Shown here: positions 11,101 to 20,589 of the stretch, piece by piece | How the letters are laid out: the number at the start of each line of letters is the position of its first letter | How positions within the stretch are numbered: the stretch's first letter is position 1 | NCBI GenBank assembly: GCA_030849075.1 | Contig: JASAOO010003564.1 | Span: 124,001-188,000 of the forward strand | Direction of reading: 5' to 3' | Length of the DNA: 64,000 bases | Source of the DNA: Zelonia costaricensis | Taxonomy: Eukaryota > Euglenozoa > Kinetoplastea > Trypanosomatida > Trypanosomatidae | Made by a program: the position numbers and the translations under genes | Notes under the pieces: generated by a model | What the model was told of the DNA's origin: nothing | The model's database searches: none | What the model saw: only the letters and a program-made list of their open reading frames with translations

Positions 11101-14100
11101 GGCGACCGCGACGGCGACGCACGCCGGCGCAGCAGCCGGGGCAGCGCTCGCAGCAGCGACAGGCTGAACAGCTCGCGAAGCTCTCTGACGCAGGTACAGG
11201 CGAACGAGCCGTTTCGCGTGTCTGCGCTCGTCACGTCGGCCGACCCCGCGCCGTGCCTCGGGCGAGTCGAGATGGAGCTGCATCAGGCCCGCGGCGCCGT
11301 GCAGTTTGCCCGCAAGCTGGGCACCCTGTACGCGACGCAGGACATGAACACACTGCTGCCGCTGCTGCCGATCGCCGCGCACGAGCGGCCGACGTCGCTT
11401 GTGATGAGCCCCTCATCCTGTCCGGGGGAGGGTGGCGGCGGCGCAGCCGCAGGAGCCGTCGAACGCGTCGGCAGCGGCAGTTTCGTACACCGGGGCAGCG
11501 CCGGCGAAGGGGGGGAGGCGGCGCCGGCCGCCCCTGCCAGCCCTGCCAGCCCTGCCAGCGGCCTGCGCCCCACTCCACACCCGAGCAACAGTGCCGTGCT
11601 CGCTGCGAGGCTGCCCCCGCTTGTCACACCACCGCAGGCCGCCGCCGGCGAGCGCGGCCTCGGCCACCTCGCGCTTCCGATGGCGACCCGCTTCTCGACG
11701 ACCACCGCAACAGGTGCGCAGGCCGGCGGCGCCGCTTTCTCCTCTCTCTTCCCCTCCGTCGCGGCTCCGGCGATGGAGCAGGAGGCGCTGAAGGAGCACA
11801 TCCACGTGCGCACCACTGCGATCGCCCTCCACAGCGAGCAGCTCTTCGTCGAGAGCGACCGTGCCATGGAGGTGGCCTTCTCCCTCGCCGTCATCCTGCT
11901 TTCCCACGTCATGGGCGAGGCGCTGCGAGGCAGACCGGCCGCCGGTAGCAGTGGACCGACGCCGCCTCCCAGTGAGAGCGGCACCACCGGCGATGGTGCC
12001 CCACCGGCATCACCGAAGACCACGGCGTCGAGGACGGCGGGGGTGAGGTCGGTGGTGGTGAAGAAGCATCCATCGAAGAAGGAGGCCGCGGCTGCGGCTG
12101 CGGCAGATGAGCGGCAGCTCGAGGCTCCGCGCGCGGTGCCGACGCCACCACAGCTACCACCGCTCTCCCTCGACCTCGCACGCGTGCTCGGCTTTGGCGG
12201 AGATCAGCTGCGCTGGCACCACTCCGCTCTTTTTGTCCGCGACACCCTCACCTGCACCGCGGTGCGGGCGCTGCAGCGCAAGGACGCCGCGATGGCGCAG
12301 GAGCTGCTGCACTGCATCACCCTGGACGTGGCCATCGCCCACCACTACGCAGCACTGCACCCACCACCGCCACAGAAAGCGGCGCCGCCACCATTGCCGA
12401 GGCAGCCGCGCCGCCCGCTGACCGCGAAGGCCCCACACCAGGCAGCGACCAGTGCGGAGCTGAACGCTTCGGCTGCTGGGTCGGAGAGGACGCGCACGGC
12501 AGCAAACAAGAGCCGTACAGCACCCAAGACGGAGGTGCCCCTGCGCAGCCCGCACCAACGCACGTCGGCTTCGTCAAGCTCTGTATCCTTGGATAGCGCG
12601 ACGGACTTCGTGAACGTGTGGTTCAGCAGCTTTGCCAACCTGGCCGACACGACGAAGCACCTCCTCAAGGGCGACCACAGCACACCTGGCTCGTTGCAGG
12701 CGGCTGTGTGGCACCTCGCAGGGCTGGCGCAGTACCTGCTGCTGCTGCGTGCGCGCGGCTACGACCTCTACGGCGCGCAGAGCCACCTCGGTGCCGACCA
12801 CGCGCACCGACTCAGCGAGAGCGGCGGCGCGGCCAGCCCAGCGCTGCAGAGCTTCATCACGACGCAGATTGTGGAGCCGGCCAGCAAGGTCGTCGGCGTC
12901 GTCGTGTCCTTCATGGAGAGTGTGGCCGAGGCCCTGTCGCTCGACATGGAAAGCGGTGCCGCGATGGAGCGGCAGCGCCGCGAAGGCGTGACCTTTGCGG
13001 ACGACTCGAGCGGGGACGAGAGCCTGTTCATGTACCCAGTAACGGACGGCTCCGTCTGCCTAGGCAGCCCTGGCGAGTCGCCAAGCCTCTACAGCAGCGA
13101 CAACGGCGCCGGTGGCGGTGGGGGAGGTGCCTACGGCAGCGCCGGCAACCGCTCCGAGACGGCCGACGGGCAGCCGTGCTGGCTCGAGCTGGCCGTGCAC
13201 TACTTCCTTGAGGTCGTCGACGTCCTGCTCGACGTGGCGCTGCACCTGCCGGAGAAACCCATGCTCCTCTACCAGCTCTTGGTGAGCACCTCGCACGCTA
13301 CGACGGGTTCGGCGGTGGACTTTACGGACGTCCTCGCGACGGTGGGGCTCGCGGGCGGCGGCGGCGGCGGTATCGGCGTGTCACCGCTGTACAGCGCTGG
13401 CGAGCTCTCCGGCTGCCTCACCGGTGCACCGCAGCGGGCCGTGGTGGACTCGCCGCTGGACCGGGTACAGGGTTTCCTCAGCGCGTACGCCGCGGTGGTC
13501 GTGCAGTCTGCCGTCACACGCTTCACCGTCGCCGACGACCGCCACCCGTCGGCGTCCCGCGTGGCCACGGCGCGGACGACCCCAGCGAACGCGGTCGCGG
13601 CGAGCGGGCCGGGGTCGGCGGGTGATGATTCGGCCACCCGCACGTTTTGGGCCAGGCTGCTGGCCTCGGTGGCGGCCGGCGACACATCGAATACGGGCAA
13701 GAGCGGCGGCGGTCTACTCTCCTCGGCGCCTGACGAGCGCGGAAGGTCCGCCGCGACGACGGCAGCAACGACGCCGGCGGCAGCGGCGTTGGCCACAACG
13801 ATGTGGTGGCCCGAGGCGCGCTTCCAGCGCTATGCCCATCTCACTCGCCTCGTCGAGCACGTCCAGCTTGCCTGCCTCTTCCTCAACCGCCCCCCGCCCG
13901 GCGAGACGGGCGAGGCCGCGACGCCGCTCCCGGTGCTGTCCTACCTCGAGGCCCACCGCGCCGTCCGCGAAGCGCCGCCGTCGCTACAGGTGTGCAGCGT
14001 GGCGGGGCTGCTGAACACGTCGACGGGGCCGTGCGCGCAGCTCCTCTCCATTCCGTACGCCTGTCCACCGCTGCCGCCGGCTGAGGCGGTGGGCAACAAC

Positions 14101-17100
14101 AAGAGTCGAGCCCCGTGTAGCGCTCGCACCTCGGTCAGCGAGCACGGGTGGCCGCACGGGACACCGCGCGGATCCGACGCCCCGGCAAGTCGCTTCCTGG
14201 GCAACGTGCTGCCATCGCCGCAACAGCAGCACCAGCATCAGCGGCGTGTGATGGCGGATCGTGTGATGCGGGAGGTGTGCGGCGGCCTGTGGATCCGCGT
14301 CGAGTTGCTGCGTCTCCTGCGCGTCGCCGCTGCGCCGCTTGACGCCGGCACCCTCGGCGCTTACGCGGCGGCGGCGACCGAAATCGCGGGCCGCGTGCGG
14401 GACAAGTCGATGCAGACGCACTACCGCGCCGTGGCGTCGTTACGGGCGGCGGGGGAGTCTGTGCTGCCCAAGACCTACGCCTCCACCTACGTCCGGCTCC
14501 TCTTCCTCCGCTATGTGCAGGCATTCTACGCCGATGTGCAGGCCCTCAACACGGGTGGACTGGCCGGGGCTTCTGTCGACGCACTTGCGAGGGGCGAGCC
14601 GGCGAGCACGGCGGCAGCACCGCGGCCGGACAGCAAGAGCGGCGGCCGCACCGACCCTGCCGCAGCCACCTCCACGCCGCGCCGCACGCTGGGCTCGCCG
14701 CGGATGCGGGCACCGGCGAGTCCGCTGCAGCGCCTCAGTCAGCAGCTGTGGACGCAGTACTGCCGCGAGCTGCTCTGGTCGCTGCGGGTGCTGTGCTGGA
14801 GCTGCGTCGAGGCGCACGACACGGCGTCGAAGCTGTCGGTGGCGTCCGTGTTCGGTCGGCTGCTGCAGATGGTCGGCGACCGCGGCAGCCCCGATGGCGA
14901 GAACGGCAGCGACGAGGATGCGGCGTACGACGACGACGACGGTGAAGGAGGCGAGGAGGATGAGGAGTCGATGGACGGCCTCCTGGATGCGCCGGACCTC
15001 GATCTCAAGGGCGTGAAGCTGTCGGTGATCATGACCTTCGATCGCACGCTGGAGCCGTACTCCACGGCGGACGGCGGGAGGATGGAGGGCTTCGTCGACT
15101 TCGAGGTGCCCTCGTCCGGCAGCTCCGCCACGGCGGTGCCGGGTACAGGCCGCACGGCGCACCACGGTGAGCGCAGGGCCGCGCGAGGGGCGAGGACACC
15201 CGCGTCTGGCGGGGGCGGCTGGGACTCGTCGTGCAGCGGCTTGCAGACCCCGGCCTCTCGTGGCACGCTGCGGCCTGTCGGCGGCGCGACACCGGCGCAG
15301 GTCTCCGTGAAGGTGTCGGAGCTCTCGACGCTGCAGGAGCTCGAGGAGCGGCGGCGCACGGGCGGCGCCGCGGTGCGGTTGGCTTCACACGGCACGGACG
15401 GCACGACGCACAGCGGGACGCCGTCGCGGCCGGCGCGCACGCCGCGTCGCACACCGCCCCACTCCCCCGCCCGGGCGGCACCTGTCGTGCCGCAGCTCTC
15501 GCTGGCTGGGCTGAAGCCGCCGCTGTACTTCGCGAGCTCTGGCGACACGGCCGCCGCGCAGGAGGATGACTTCTACAAGGAGCAGTCGAAGCAGCGCCAG
15601 GTTGCCGAGGAGATTGCCGAGCGCTTCCGCAATGCGGCCAGCGTGTCCGTCGTGGATGCGGCGTCGTACACGTCGAACGAAGAGGAAGAGGAGCTGGAGG
15701 AGGAGTACGAGGCAAGCTTCGGCACGCTGGTGCAGACCTCGCAGCACACCCAGGCCCGCAAGGACTCGCAGGCAGAGTCCGCCGCTCCACGGCCACCACC
15801 GCTTGTGATTCCAAAGCTCGCGCTCGGCGCGTTGGGGCCGCCGCTCTACTTCACCTCCACCGGTGACACCGGTGTCTTTGCCGAGGGCACGGTGGCGCCG
15901 TCGCCGATGCGGCCGCCGGCCCGCGTCTTCCCGGCGCTGAACTGGCCCACCGGGCAGGTCGCAGGGGAACCCGTGTCAACGGCCACCACACCGGCGACCC
16001 AGTCGCTGCCTCCAGTCGCGGCATCTGCGGCGACCGCCCCACCACCCGCCGCCCACGCTGACCCTGTCGCGATGGCATCGCAGCCGGGGACTCTGAAGTC
16101 GCCCGCCGTGCCGGCTGTCACGGTCGCAGCGCCGCCGACGCTGCCCAGCGTGAAGACGACGACGGTTGGCGGGTTTGTGCTGCCAAAGCTGTCCCTTGGC
16201 GCGTTGGGACCCCCCATGTACTTCACCTCCACCGGAGACACGGGCGGCTTCGTGGAGGCGCAGAACCTGAAGGGCCAGACCAACGCCGCTGCCGTGGCCT
16301 TTCCACCGCCTCCGCCAGCACCCGCTGCCACCACCCCAGAAACGACCGTCCCCGCGGCCCCAGCTGCCCGCTTCGTCCCGCCGACGTTGCCGGACTGGTC
16401 CGCCACTGCGCGCCACGCCGCCGCTCTCTACGACGACTTCTCCGACGAGCACCTCGGCTCCCCCAGCTCCGCCTTCTCCGACTTCTCCGACTTCGCCGTC
16501 AAGGCGGAGCAGCGAGGGCGCGACGAGAATGAGGGAGCCGGGAAGGCGAGGTGCGATGACGGCGACGATGAGGGGGAGGGCGGCAGCATTGCCGCCTCCA
16601 TGGGCAGCCCTGCGGAGGAGAACGTGCAGGAGCCGCGGGAGCGGCGTATCACGGCGGTGGGGCTGCCGATGCTGCGCGACCGCTCGCGCCCCCGCCAGCG
16701 CCGCGGTGGTCGACGTGCGCACCGCACCCCGGCGGCGGCGCCGACGACCCCAATCATGCCGCCACCCGTCACGGCGGAGCTGATGCTGGCACTTTGCTCC
16801 ATCATACTGCAGCGCGACAGCGGGATGATCCAGTACGGCTACACCGTCTCCTCGCTCACGCAGAGGCGGGTTCTGCCCGGGGTCGCCTCGTCGGCGCAGC
16901 GCCGCTGGCACACGAGGAGTGCCAGCGGCAGCACCACTGGTGGCACCTCCGTGTTTGCCTTTTCCCCCAAGTCCATCTACGACACGAGCTCCGCCTGCGG
17001 GGACGCGATGCCGACAAGCCGGTGGCGCTACACCCCGCAGCACAGCCCATCCTCCTTTCACGTCATTCAGGCCATGCACGACTTCCTCAAGGACAGCCGC

Positions 17101-19179
17101 AACAGCGCCGTGGCGGAGCTGCTGGAGGAGTGGCTGCTGGACGAGTACGCCGTGGCGGAGCGGGCCCGGCTGGAGGAGTACGAGGCGGCCTACGCGTCAC
17201 CTGCGCGCGTGAGGTCGCCGGCATCGGCTGCGCCGCAGCCCTTGAGCGTGCTTTCCCACTCGCACAGTGCGAGCAGTGGCACCTGCTCCCTCTGCGCGCT
17301 GCACCACTATCCCCACCAGCTGCCCGCCTCGTCATCTTGCGGCATGGGCACGGGCAGCAGCAGCAGCGTACGCGGGGGGCGGCCAAGCGCGGCCATGGCA
17401 GACGGCCGCTACGTGCTCCTGCGCCTGCTCCTCCCACGCACGCTGACGCCTCTTGTGGCCTCACAGTGCGAGCGGCGCGTTGGCGCGGGCGGCTACGGCA
17501 CGGTGACGTCTGGCCTCATACAGGAGGCACCACAGGGCGGCGACGCGCACGTGCCGGAGGGCTGGGGTCGGCAGGGACAGCGCTGGCGGCCAGCGACGGC
17601 GACCTCTTCATCGTCGACCGCTGCCGCTGCCGCTGCTCAGACCGCTACCGTCAGCCCGGGAGGTGCGCCGCCCGTCGCCGGCACGGCGTGGCCTCCGACG
17701 TCGTCAACGGAGAAGACTGCGGCGCTGAGCAGCCTGGAGGGCCTGCGCGCGCCGTGGCGACTTGCGGTGCAGCGCATCGCGCAGGCGGTGTGTGGGTGCG
17801 AGGTGGCGGTGAAGCACATTCCGCTGAACGCGCAGGGAAGCGAGAGCGGCAACCTGCCGCTGTGCCACGCCGAGGTCCTGGCGATGCACCGCCTGCGCGG
17901 CCACCCGCACATCGTGCCGCTGCTCTCCTTCGACAACACGAAGGACGAGTACGTCCTCGTCATGCCGTACTACGCGCAGGGCTCGCTGCGGGTGTGGCGG
18001 CAGAAGTACTACCCGCCGGGGTGCGTCGTCCTCAACGTGCCGCCTGCCGTGCGCGAGCGGCGCAAGGGCGGCGGGCCGGCGGCGACGCTTTTGCCAGGGC
18101 ACAGCGCTGCCTCGCTGTCGCCGCTGCCGAACAACGGGACGGCAGATGTGTCTACCGCTCCTGGCCTGGGCCTGTTTGCGACCTGTGCGCGGTGTCTGCT
18201 GCAGGTGCTGGAGGCCGTCGCCTACATGCACGAGCACCACATCCGCCACGGCGACATCAAGTGCGACAACGTGCTGATCACAGAGATGGAGGCCACTGGA
18301 GCGCTACGCGGACCTGTTGACCCACCCACGCTTCCCGTGTCGGTCCGGCTGTGCGACTTCGGCTCGTGCGACACGTGCAGCGACGACGACATGCAGAATC
18401 TCAAACACGACGTCATGGCAGGCGAGACTCGCTTTCTCGCCGGGCGGTGGGGTGTCGGCCGCGGCACGGAGGCGATCCAGCCGCCCGAGCTGATGTCGGC
18501 CAAGCGGCGCTACACGCTGCTGCGCCGCGCCATGTCCGCGGCACCGGTCCCACCCGCCTCGCTGCTGACGCTTCCCGACAAACAGGAGCGTGCTGGCGGG
18601 GCTGGCGTCTACGCGGCCAGCTTCACGGTGACCTCGACGGAGCACGCGCCACTGATGCGGGGCCGCACGGAGGAGTCGCAGGAGCTGGCGGAGCGGCAGA
18701 TCACCGCGCGGCTGCGCCAGGTCGAGCTCTCTGTGGACATTTGGGCTTGCGGCTGCCTGCTGTACGAGATGCTGACTGGCCGCATGCTGTTCGGGGAGGC
18801 ACGGCTCGGGCGGCTGCTGGTGTTGGCCGCTGTGGAGACGGCCGACGACGTCGTCAGGCATGCACCGAAGGCCAGCGGCGCCACCACCACGGCCCCCGTC
18901 AACGGCCCACCCCGCCCCTTACACCGCGTTGCACTCCCGGCCTCAATTGGAAGCGATGCTGCTGCTGCTGCTGGTGACACAGACACCCCGCTCCCACTAC
19001 CGTCATCGCACAAGGCCCTGGACGACTGGGAGCGGCGTGACCTCGAGGCGGCTGTGGGGGAGCGGGTTGTGCAGTTCATGTCCAATTTGCTTGACCTCGA
19101 CCCGCTGCAGCGGCCCAGCGCGCAGGAGGCGCTCTATCACTGGCGCGACATCGTCGCGGATGCCGGCCTCGATGTCTGA
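8113..19179 (+). CDS. giant protein kinase (3688 aa) with C-terminal kinase domain
   Basis: Residues 1 to about 3100 are mostly Ala/Ser/Pro/Gly/Arg-rich and probably disordered, with a few helical islands. The kinase domain lies at about 3118-3680. It has the glycine loop GAGGYG (3124-3129), the VAVK lysine (K3234), the catalytic loop HGDIKCDN (D3381, K3383, N3386), DFG (D3415), QPPE of the activation segment, and DIWACGCLLYEMLTGRMLF. All catalytic residues are present, so it should be active; HGD replaces the usual HRD. Long inserts occur after the loop and between DFG and PPE, as often in trypanosomatid kinases. A 20-residue motif occurs three times, at 2460-2479, 2567-2586 and 2691-2710 (core GPPLYFTSTGDT). 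An acidic cluster lies near 2270-2300. Group assignment is uncertain. ATG at 8113 is used; a second in-frame ATG lies at 8137. Confidence 0.85.
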   Translation: MFSVSPATMKARSTTSGPATSEAAATAVPTADAHDVSSSSISGSHSAANAASASVLYAALTRATVARSGAASRDAPDRAAHSSTASFSFSPRSPHDSESAVRAAVRAAVARLFPYRGALVEASRVSGSAVSPIAAAASGSTNARGSSAVDEGAWRACVVRVHTDSATESREGSGARGSRALERGMAPLAAFSVTGASLSPPVRTPVASPSASASASASASASAARRRTSGPKVVVKSCPPPKEVLAAAAAAAAAARANGKSSASLSTSFPLVRSDNVPLPSTSPLAESLTLMGGSLATAAPRSAATSSAHYSVIAGGGQVGDAQRQLTRLFDDFALAIEQHRCAVEQQHRPTGPLVAWETARERRGVRSDEPSVSWLGTEATHAHAQPRRATSLHRRGNSTVLVAEVPPSPPLRSHHRVHSEQPFSPSDDAAADVSVGPRPGTSVSVDSTAATPPPTLMGVFSPRSSSMESPRATDAAACASPEHPSSMAAADMEELPRGIVVAACAIAELLDSVLHPTGTLDTLQSAATYTVAATAHAAVNTTASTFRRSHTTTTATRDASRSTSPAPCLVPPLSPLSCADRGATATATSSPPPPLSGSGSATGSAVAPSPELRELRLAMHHELWSRITTALSSVSAKPAGGGSPRARVAAVGEARAARACVQLPFWIWIYAACGLARDVVCAEAEARAAARTDPACTPPPEQPTLSQLLPITEMLARQLQQRQYERAQPAAESLLGVNTFLAFAGVRMTDQAVTERLFPLQSGAAVTDALAFAALSPTKGLSTREADLAMTTSFSAATGAIQDSALALPRAEATALPLTSVHAASERLSSSDEHVIAGHRGAAGGAGGRLKPSTLDRSGSSSGGLRGTPLRRGRGATASAVMGSSSSPGAASPATGEEAQLTPGPRGRGPGTAELYLHWLENCSSGGDNTGAGGQGTVLGRDEAASRVGGPLKSAAAGAARLSSPLSPPLQSGRVAQTHVNSTAPAVGGDGGEVGDRDGDARRRSSRGSARSSDRLNSSRSSLTQVQANEPFRVSALVTSADPAPCLGRVEMELHQARGAVQFARKLGTLYATQDMNTLLPLLPIAAHERPTSLVMSPSSCPGEGGGGAAAGAVERVGSGSFVHRGSAGEGGEAAPAAPASPASPASGLRPTPHPSNSAVLAARLPPLVTPPQAAAGERGLGHLALPMATRFSTTTATGAQAGGAAFSSLFPSVAAPAMEQEALKEHIHVRTTAIALHSEQLFVESDRAMEVAFSLAVILLSHVMGEALRGRPAAGSSGPTPPPSESGTTGDGAPPASPKTTASRTAGVRSVVVKKHPSKKEAAAAAAADERQLEAPRAVPTPPQLPPLSLDLARVLGFGGDQLRWHHSALFVRDTLTCTAVRALQRKDAAMAQELLHCITLDVAIAHHYAALHPPPPQKAAPPPLPRQPRRPLTAKAPHQAATSAELNASAAGSERTRTAANKSRTAPKTEVPLRSPHQRTSASSSSVSLDSATDFVNVWFSSFANLADTTKHLLKGDHSTPGSLQAAVWHLAGLAQYLLLLRARGYDLYGAQSHLGADHAHRLSESGGAASPALQSFITTQIVEPASKVVGVVVSFMESVAEALSLDMESGAAMERQRREGVTFADDSSGDESLFMYPVTDGSVCLGSPGESPSLYSSDNGAGGGGGGAYGSAGNRSETADGQPCWLELAVHYFLEVVDVLLDVALHLPEKPMLLYQLLVSTSHATTGSAVDFTDVLATVGLAGGGGGGIGVSPLYSAGELSGCLTGAPQRAVVDSPLDRVQGFLSAYAAVVVQSAVTRFTVADDRHPSASRVATARTTPANAVAASGPGSAGDDSATRTFWARLLASVAAGDTSNTGKSGGGLLSSAPDERGRSAATTAATTPAAAALATTMWWPEARFQRYAHLTRLVEHVQLACLFLNRPPPGETGEAATPLPVLSYLEAHRAVREAPPSLQVCSVAGLLNTSTGPCAQLLSIPYACPPLPPAEAVGNNKSRAPCSARTSVSEHGWPHGTPRGSDAPASRFLGNVLPSPQQQHQHQRRVMADRVMREVCGGLWIRVELLRLLRVAAAPLDAGTLGAYAAAATEIAGRVRDKSMQTHYRAVASLRAAGESVLPKTYASTYVRLLFLRYVQAFYADVQALNTGGLAGASVDALARGEPASTAAAPRPDSKSGGRTDPAAATSTPRRTLGSPRMRAPASPLQRLSQQLWTQYCRELLWSLRVLCWSCVEAHDTASKLSVASVFGRLLQMVGDRGSPDGENGSDEDAAYDDDDGEGGEEDEESMDGLLDAPDLDLKGVKLSVIMTFDRTLEPYSTADGGRMEGFVDFEVPSSGSSATAVPGTGRTAHHGERRAARGARTPASGGGGWDSSCSGLQTPASRGTLRPVGGATPAQVSVKVSELSTLQELEERRRTGGAAVRLASHGTDGTTHSGTPSRPARTPRRTPPHSPARAAPVVPQLSLAGLKPPLYFASSGDTAAAQEDDFYKEQSKQRQVAEEIAERFRNAASVSVVDAASYTSNEEEEELEEEYEASFGTLVQTSQHTQARKDSQAESAAPRPPPLVIPKLALGALGPPLYFTSTGDTGVFAEGTVAPSPMRPPARVFPALNWPTGQVAGEPVSTATTPATQSLPPVAASAATAPPPAAHADPVAMASQPGTLKSPAVPAVTVAAPPTLPSVKTTTVGGFVLPKLSLGALGPPMYFTSTGDTGGFVEAQNLKGQTNAAAVAFPPPPPAPAATTPETTVPAAPAARFVPPTLPDWSATARHAAALYDDFSDEHLGSPSSAFSDFSDFAVKAEQRGRDENEGAGKARCDDGDDEGEGGSIAASMGSPAEENVQEPRERRITAVGLPMLRDRSRPRQRRGGRRAHRTPAAAPTTPIMPPPVTAELMLALCSIILQRDSGMIQYGYTVSSLTQRRVLPGVASSAQRRWHTRSASGSTTGGTSVFAFSPKSIYDTSSACGDAMPTSRWRYTPQHSPSSFHVIQAMHDFLKDSRNSAVAELLEEWLLDEYAVAERARLEEYEAAYASPARVRSPASAAPQPLSVLSHSHSASSGTCSLCALHHYPHQLPASSSCGMGTGSSSSVRGGRPSAAMADGRYVLLRLLLPRTLTPLVASQCERRVGAGGYGTVTSGLIQEAPQGGDAHVPEGWGRQGQRWRPATATSSSSTAAAAAAQTATVSPGGAPPVAGTAWPPTSSTEKTAALSSLEGLRAPWRLAVQRIAQAVCGCEVAVKHIPLNAQGSESGNLPLCHAEVLAMHRLRGHPHIVPLLSFDNTKDEYVLVMPYYAQGSLRVWRQKYYPPGCVVLNVPPAVRERRKGGGPAATLLPGHSAASLSPLPNNGTADVSTAPGLGLFATCARCLLQVLEAVAYMHEHHIRHGDIKCDNVLITEMEATGALRGPVDPPTLPVSVRLCDFGSCDTCSDDDMQNLKHDVMAGETRFLAGRWGVGRGTEAIQPPELMSAKRRYTLLRRAMSAAPVPPASLLTLPDKQERAGGAGVYAASFTVTSTEHAPLMRGRTEESQELAERQITARLRQVELSVDIWACGCLLYEMLTGRMLFGEARLGRLLVLAAVETADDVVRHAPKASGATTTAPVNGPPRPLHRVALPASIGSDAAAAAGDTDTPLPLPSSHKALDDWERRDLEAAVGERVVQFMSNLLDLDPLQRPSAQEALYHWRDIVADAGLDV
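15490..16242 (+). repeat. three copies of a 20-residue motif inside the giant kinase
   Basis: Copies lie at 15490-15549, 15811-15870 and 16183-16242. Each begins with Pro-(Gln/Lys)-Leu and ends with Gly-Asp-Thr. The shared core reads L.LG.LGPP.YF.S.GDT, with copy 1 the most divergent (AGLK for GALG). The separating sequence is unrelated low-complexity Pro/Ala/Thr, so the motif itself appears conserved. Role unknown; a docking or phosphorylation site is one possibility. Confidence 0.85.
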
Positions 19180-19742
19180 GACTCGGGGGAAGGGAGTCGG
19201 GGTGCACCGCGTGATGTGGGAACCAGAAGATCGAGAGCGCAGTGGTGCTCCCGCTCGTGTGGCGCACCTTCGCGAGCGCTGGCGGCTCGATGAAGCGGGT
19301 TCGCTGTCAGCGCCCCACGCCCGAACACGCACGCGTCGCTCTCTCTGGGTGTTCGTTTGCTGGCATTCCCTGAGTTGCTCTTCGGCACAACGCCTGAGGC
19401 GCAACNGTGTGTGTGTGTGTGTGAATGTGCGGACTGAAAACCCCTCACTCTCTCTCGCAAACTGCTGTCCCGCTCTCTGCCTTCGCATCGTCTCTTCCAG
19501 CGGTCGAGAGTCTGCATTGCGTGTGGCGTGCAGTCGAGTGCGGCGACTCCTCTCGCTTGCGATGTACTTCTACTCTCACACGTTTCTTTCCTTTCTTGAC
19601 CGCCTTCCGCTCCGCCTTGGCGCCGGCGCTGTAGGGCCTCAAACACAGCACAAGACCACAAAGGTGCTGTCCGTTCGGTCGACCTCGCACGACTCGCTCG
19701 GCTTGTGTCGCGCCGTCTCACGTGCTGCGTCGCACGTTCACG

Positions 19743-19782
<40 letters not shown>

Positions 19783-20589
19783 CTCACACGTACTCACAGA
19801 TACACTTGAAAATAGAAGACAAGACATAGAAACTCTTCTTCAGCCGCGAACACTCTCTCACTGGCGGGAGGCGTCCACCTACCAGCTATTCACGTAGAGT
19901 TGCCTGCAACACTGCTCCCCCCCCTCTGCGCCTCTGCACGTGACGGCTCCCGTACACTGCGCAACTCGCCGCGGCTGCCCACAAGCGACACAACACAACA
20001 CAACATACATACATACGAAAGCCACCGCTCACGGCTTCTCTCTTCCGGTCTTAGCGGGGAGAAGGGGGGGCGGGTAGGGTCATCCTACCGCTTTCCTTGT
20101 GCTCCTCTCTGGAGAAGGGCTTCAGCCTTCTCTGTACCTCATCACCTTGCCTGCGTATCCGCTCGCTGGTGCACTCACCTCACCCTTCCCCTGCTTCTCC
20201 ACATTCCGGACAATACCATTTCCCACTCCCCTCCTCACCCCCCCTTCTCTCACGTACAAGCTTGATAGCTGCACAGAAACGCAACCGCCTACCCGGCACA
20301 GCCTCGCACGCGCGCGGTGAAGGACTCAACGGTGGCCCCCTTTTCTGTTTTACTTCTCTTCTTTTCTCATCGCACGAGCAGTGTCGCGCTGGCGTGCTGT
20401 CGCCTTGCACGAGCCCGTCCCTGCCTTGTACCGGCAGATCAGGAGAACGGGACCCCGGCTTCCCCTTTACGAGCCGCTGCAGCAGCTGCCCCATCCGCTC
20501 TCACGTGCGCGGTAGTGCTAGCACGGCACTGGAGGACTGGGCGCCTCGCGTAGCGAGCACAGGAGCTGCACGCCGCGCTTGGCTCAGGC
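19180..20589 (+). other. intergenic: kinase 3' UTR and FAN1 leader
   Basis: No gene seen. It contains (GT)n at 19407-19423 next to an undetermined base (19406) and (AC)n at 19748-19779. A pyrimidine-rich block near 20340-20370 is followed by AG at 20377-20381, a candidate spliced-leader acceptor about 210 nt before the next ATG. Confidence 0.45.
19748..19779 (+). repeat. (AC)n microsatellite
   Basis: Sixteen AC units. This is one of the few tracts in the + block with AC rather than TG on the coding strand. Confidence 0.9.
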
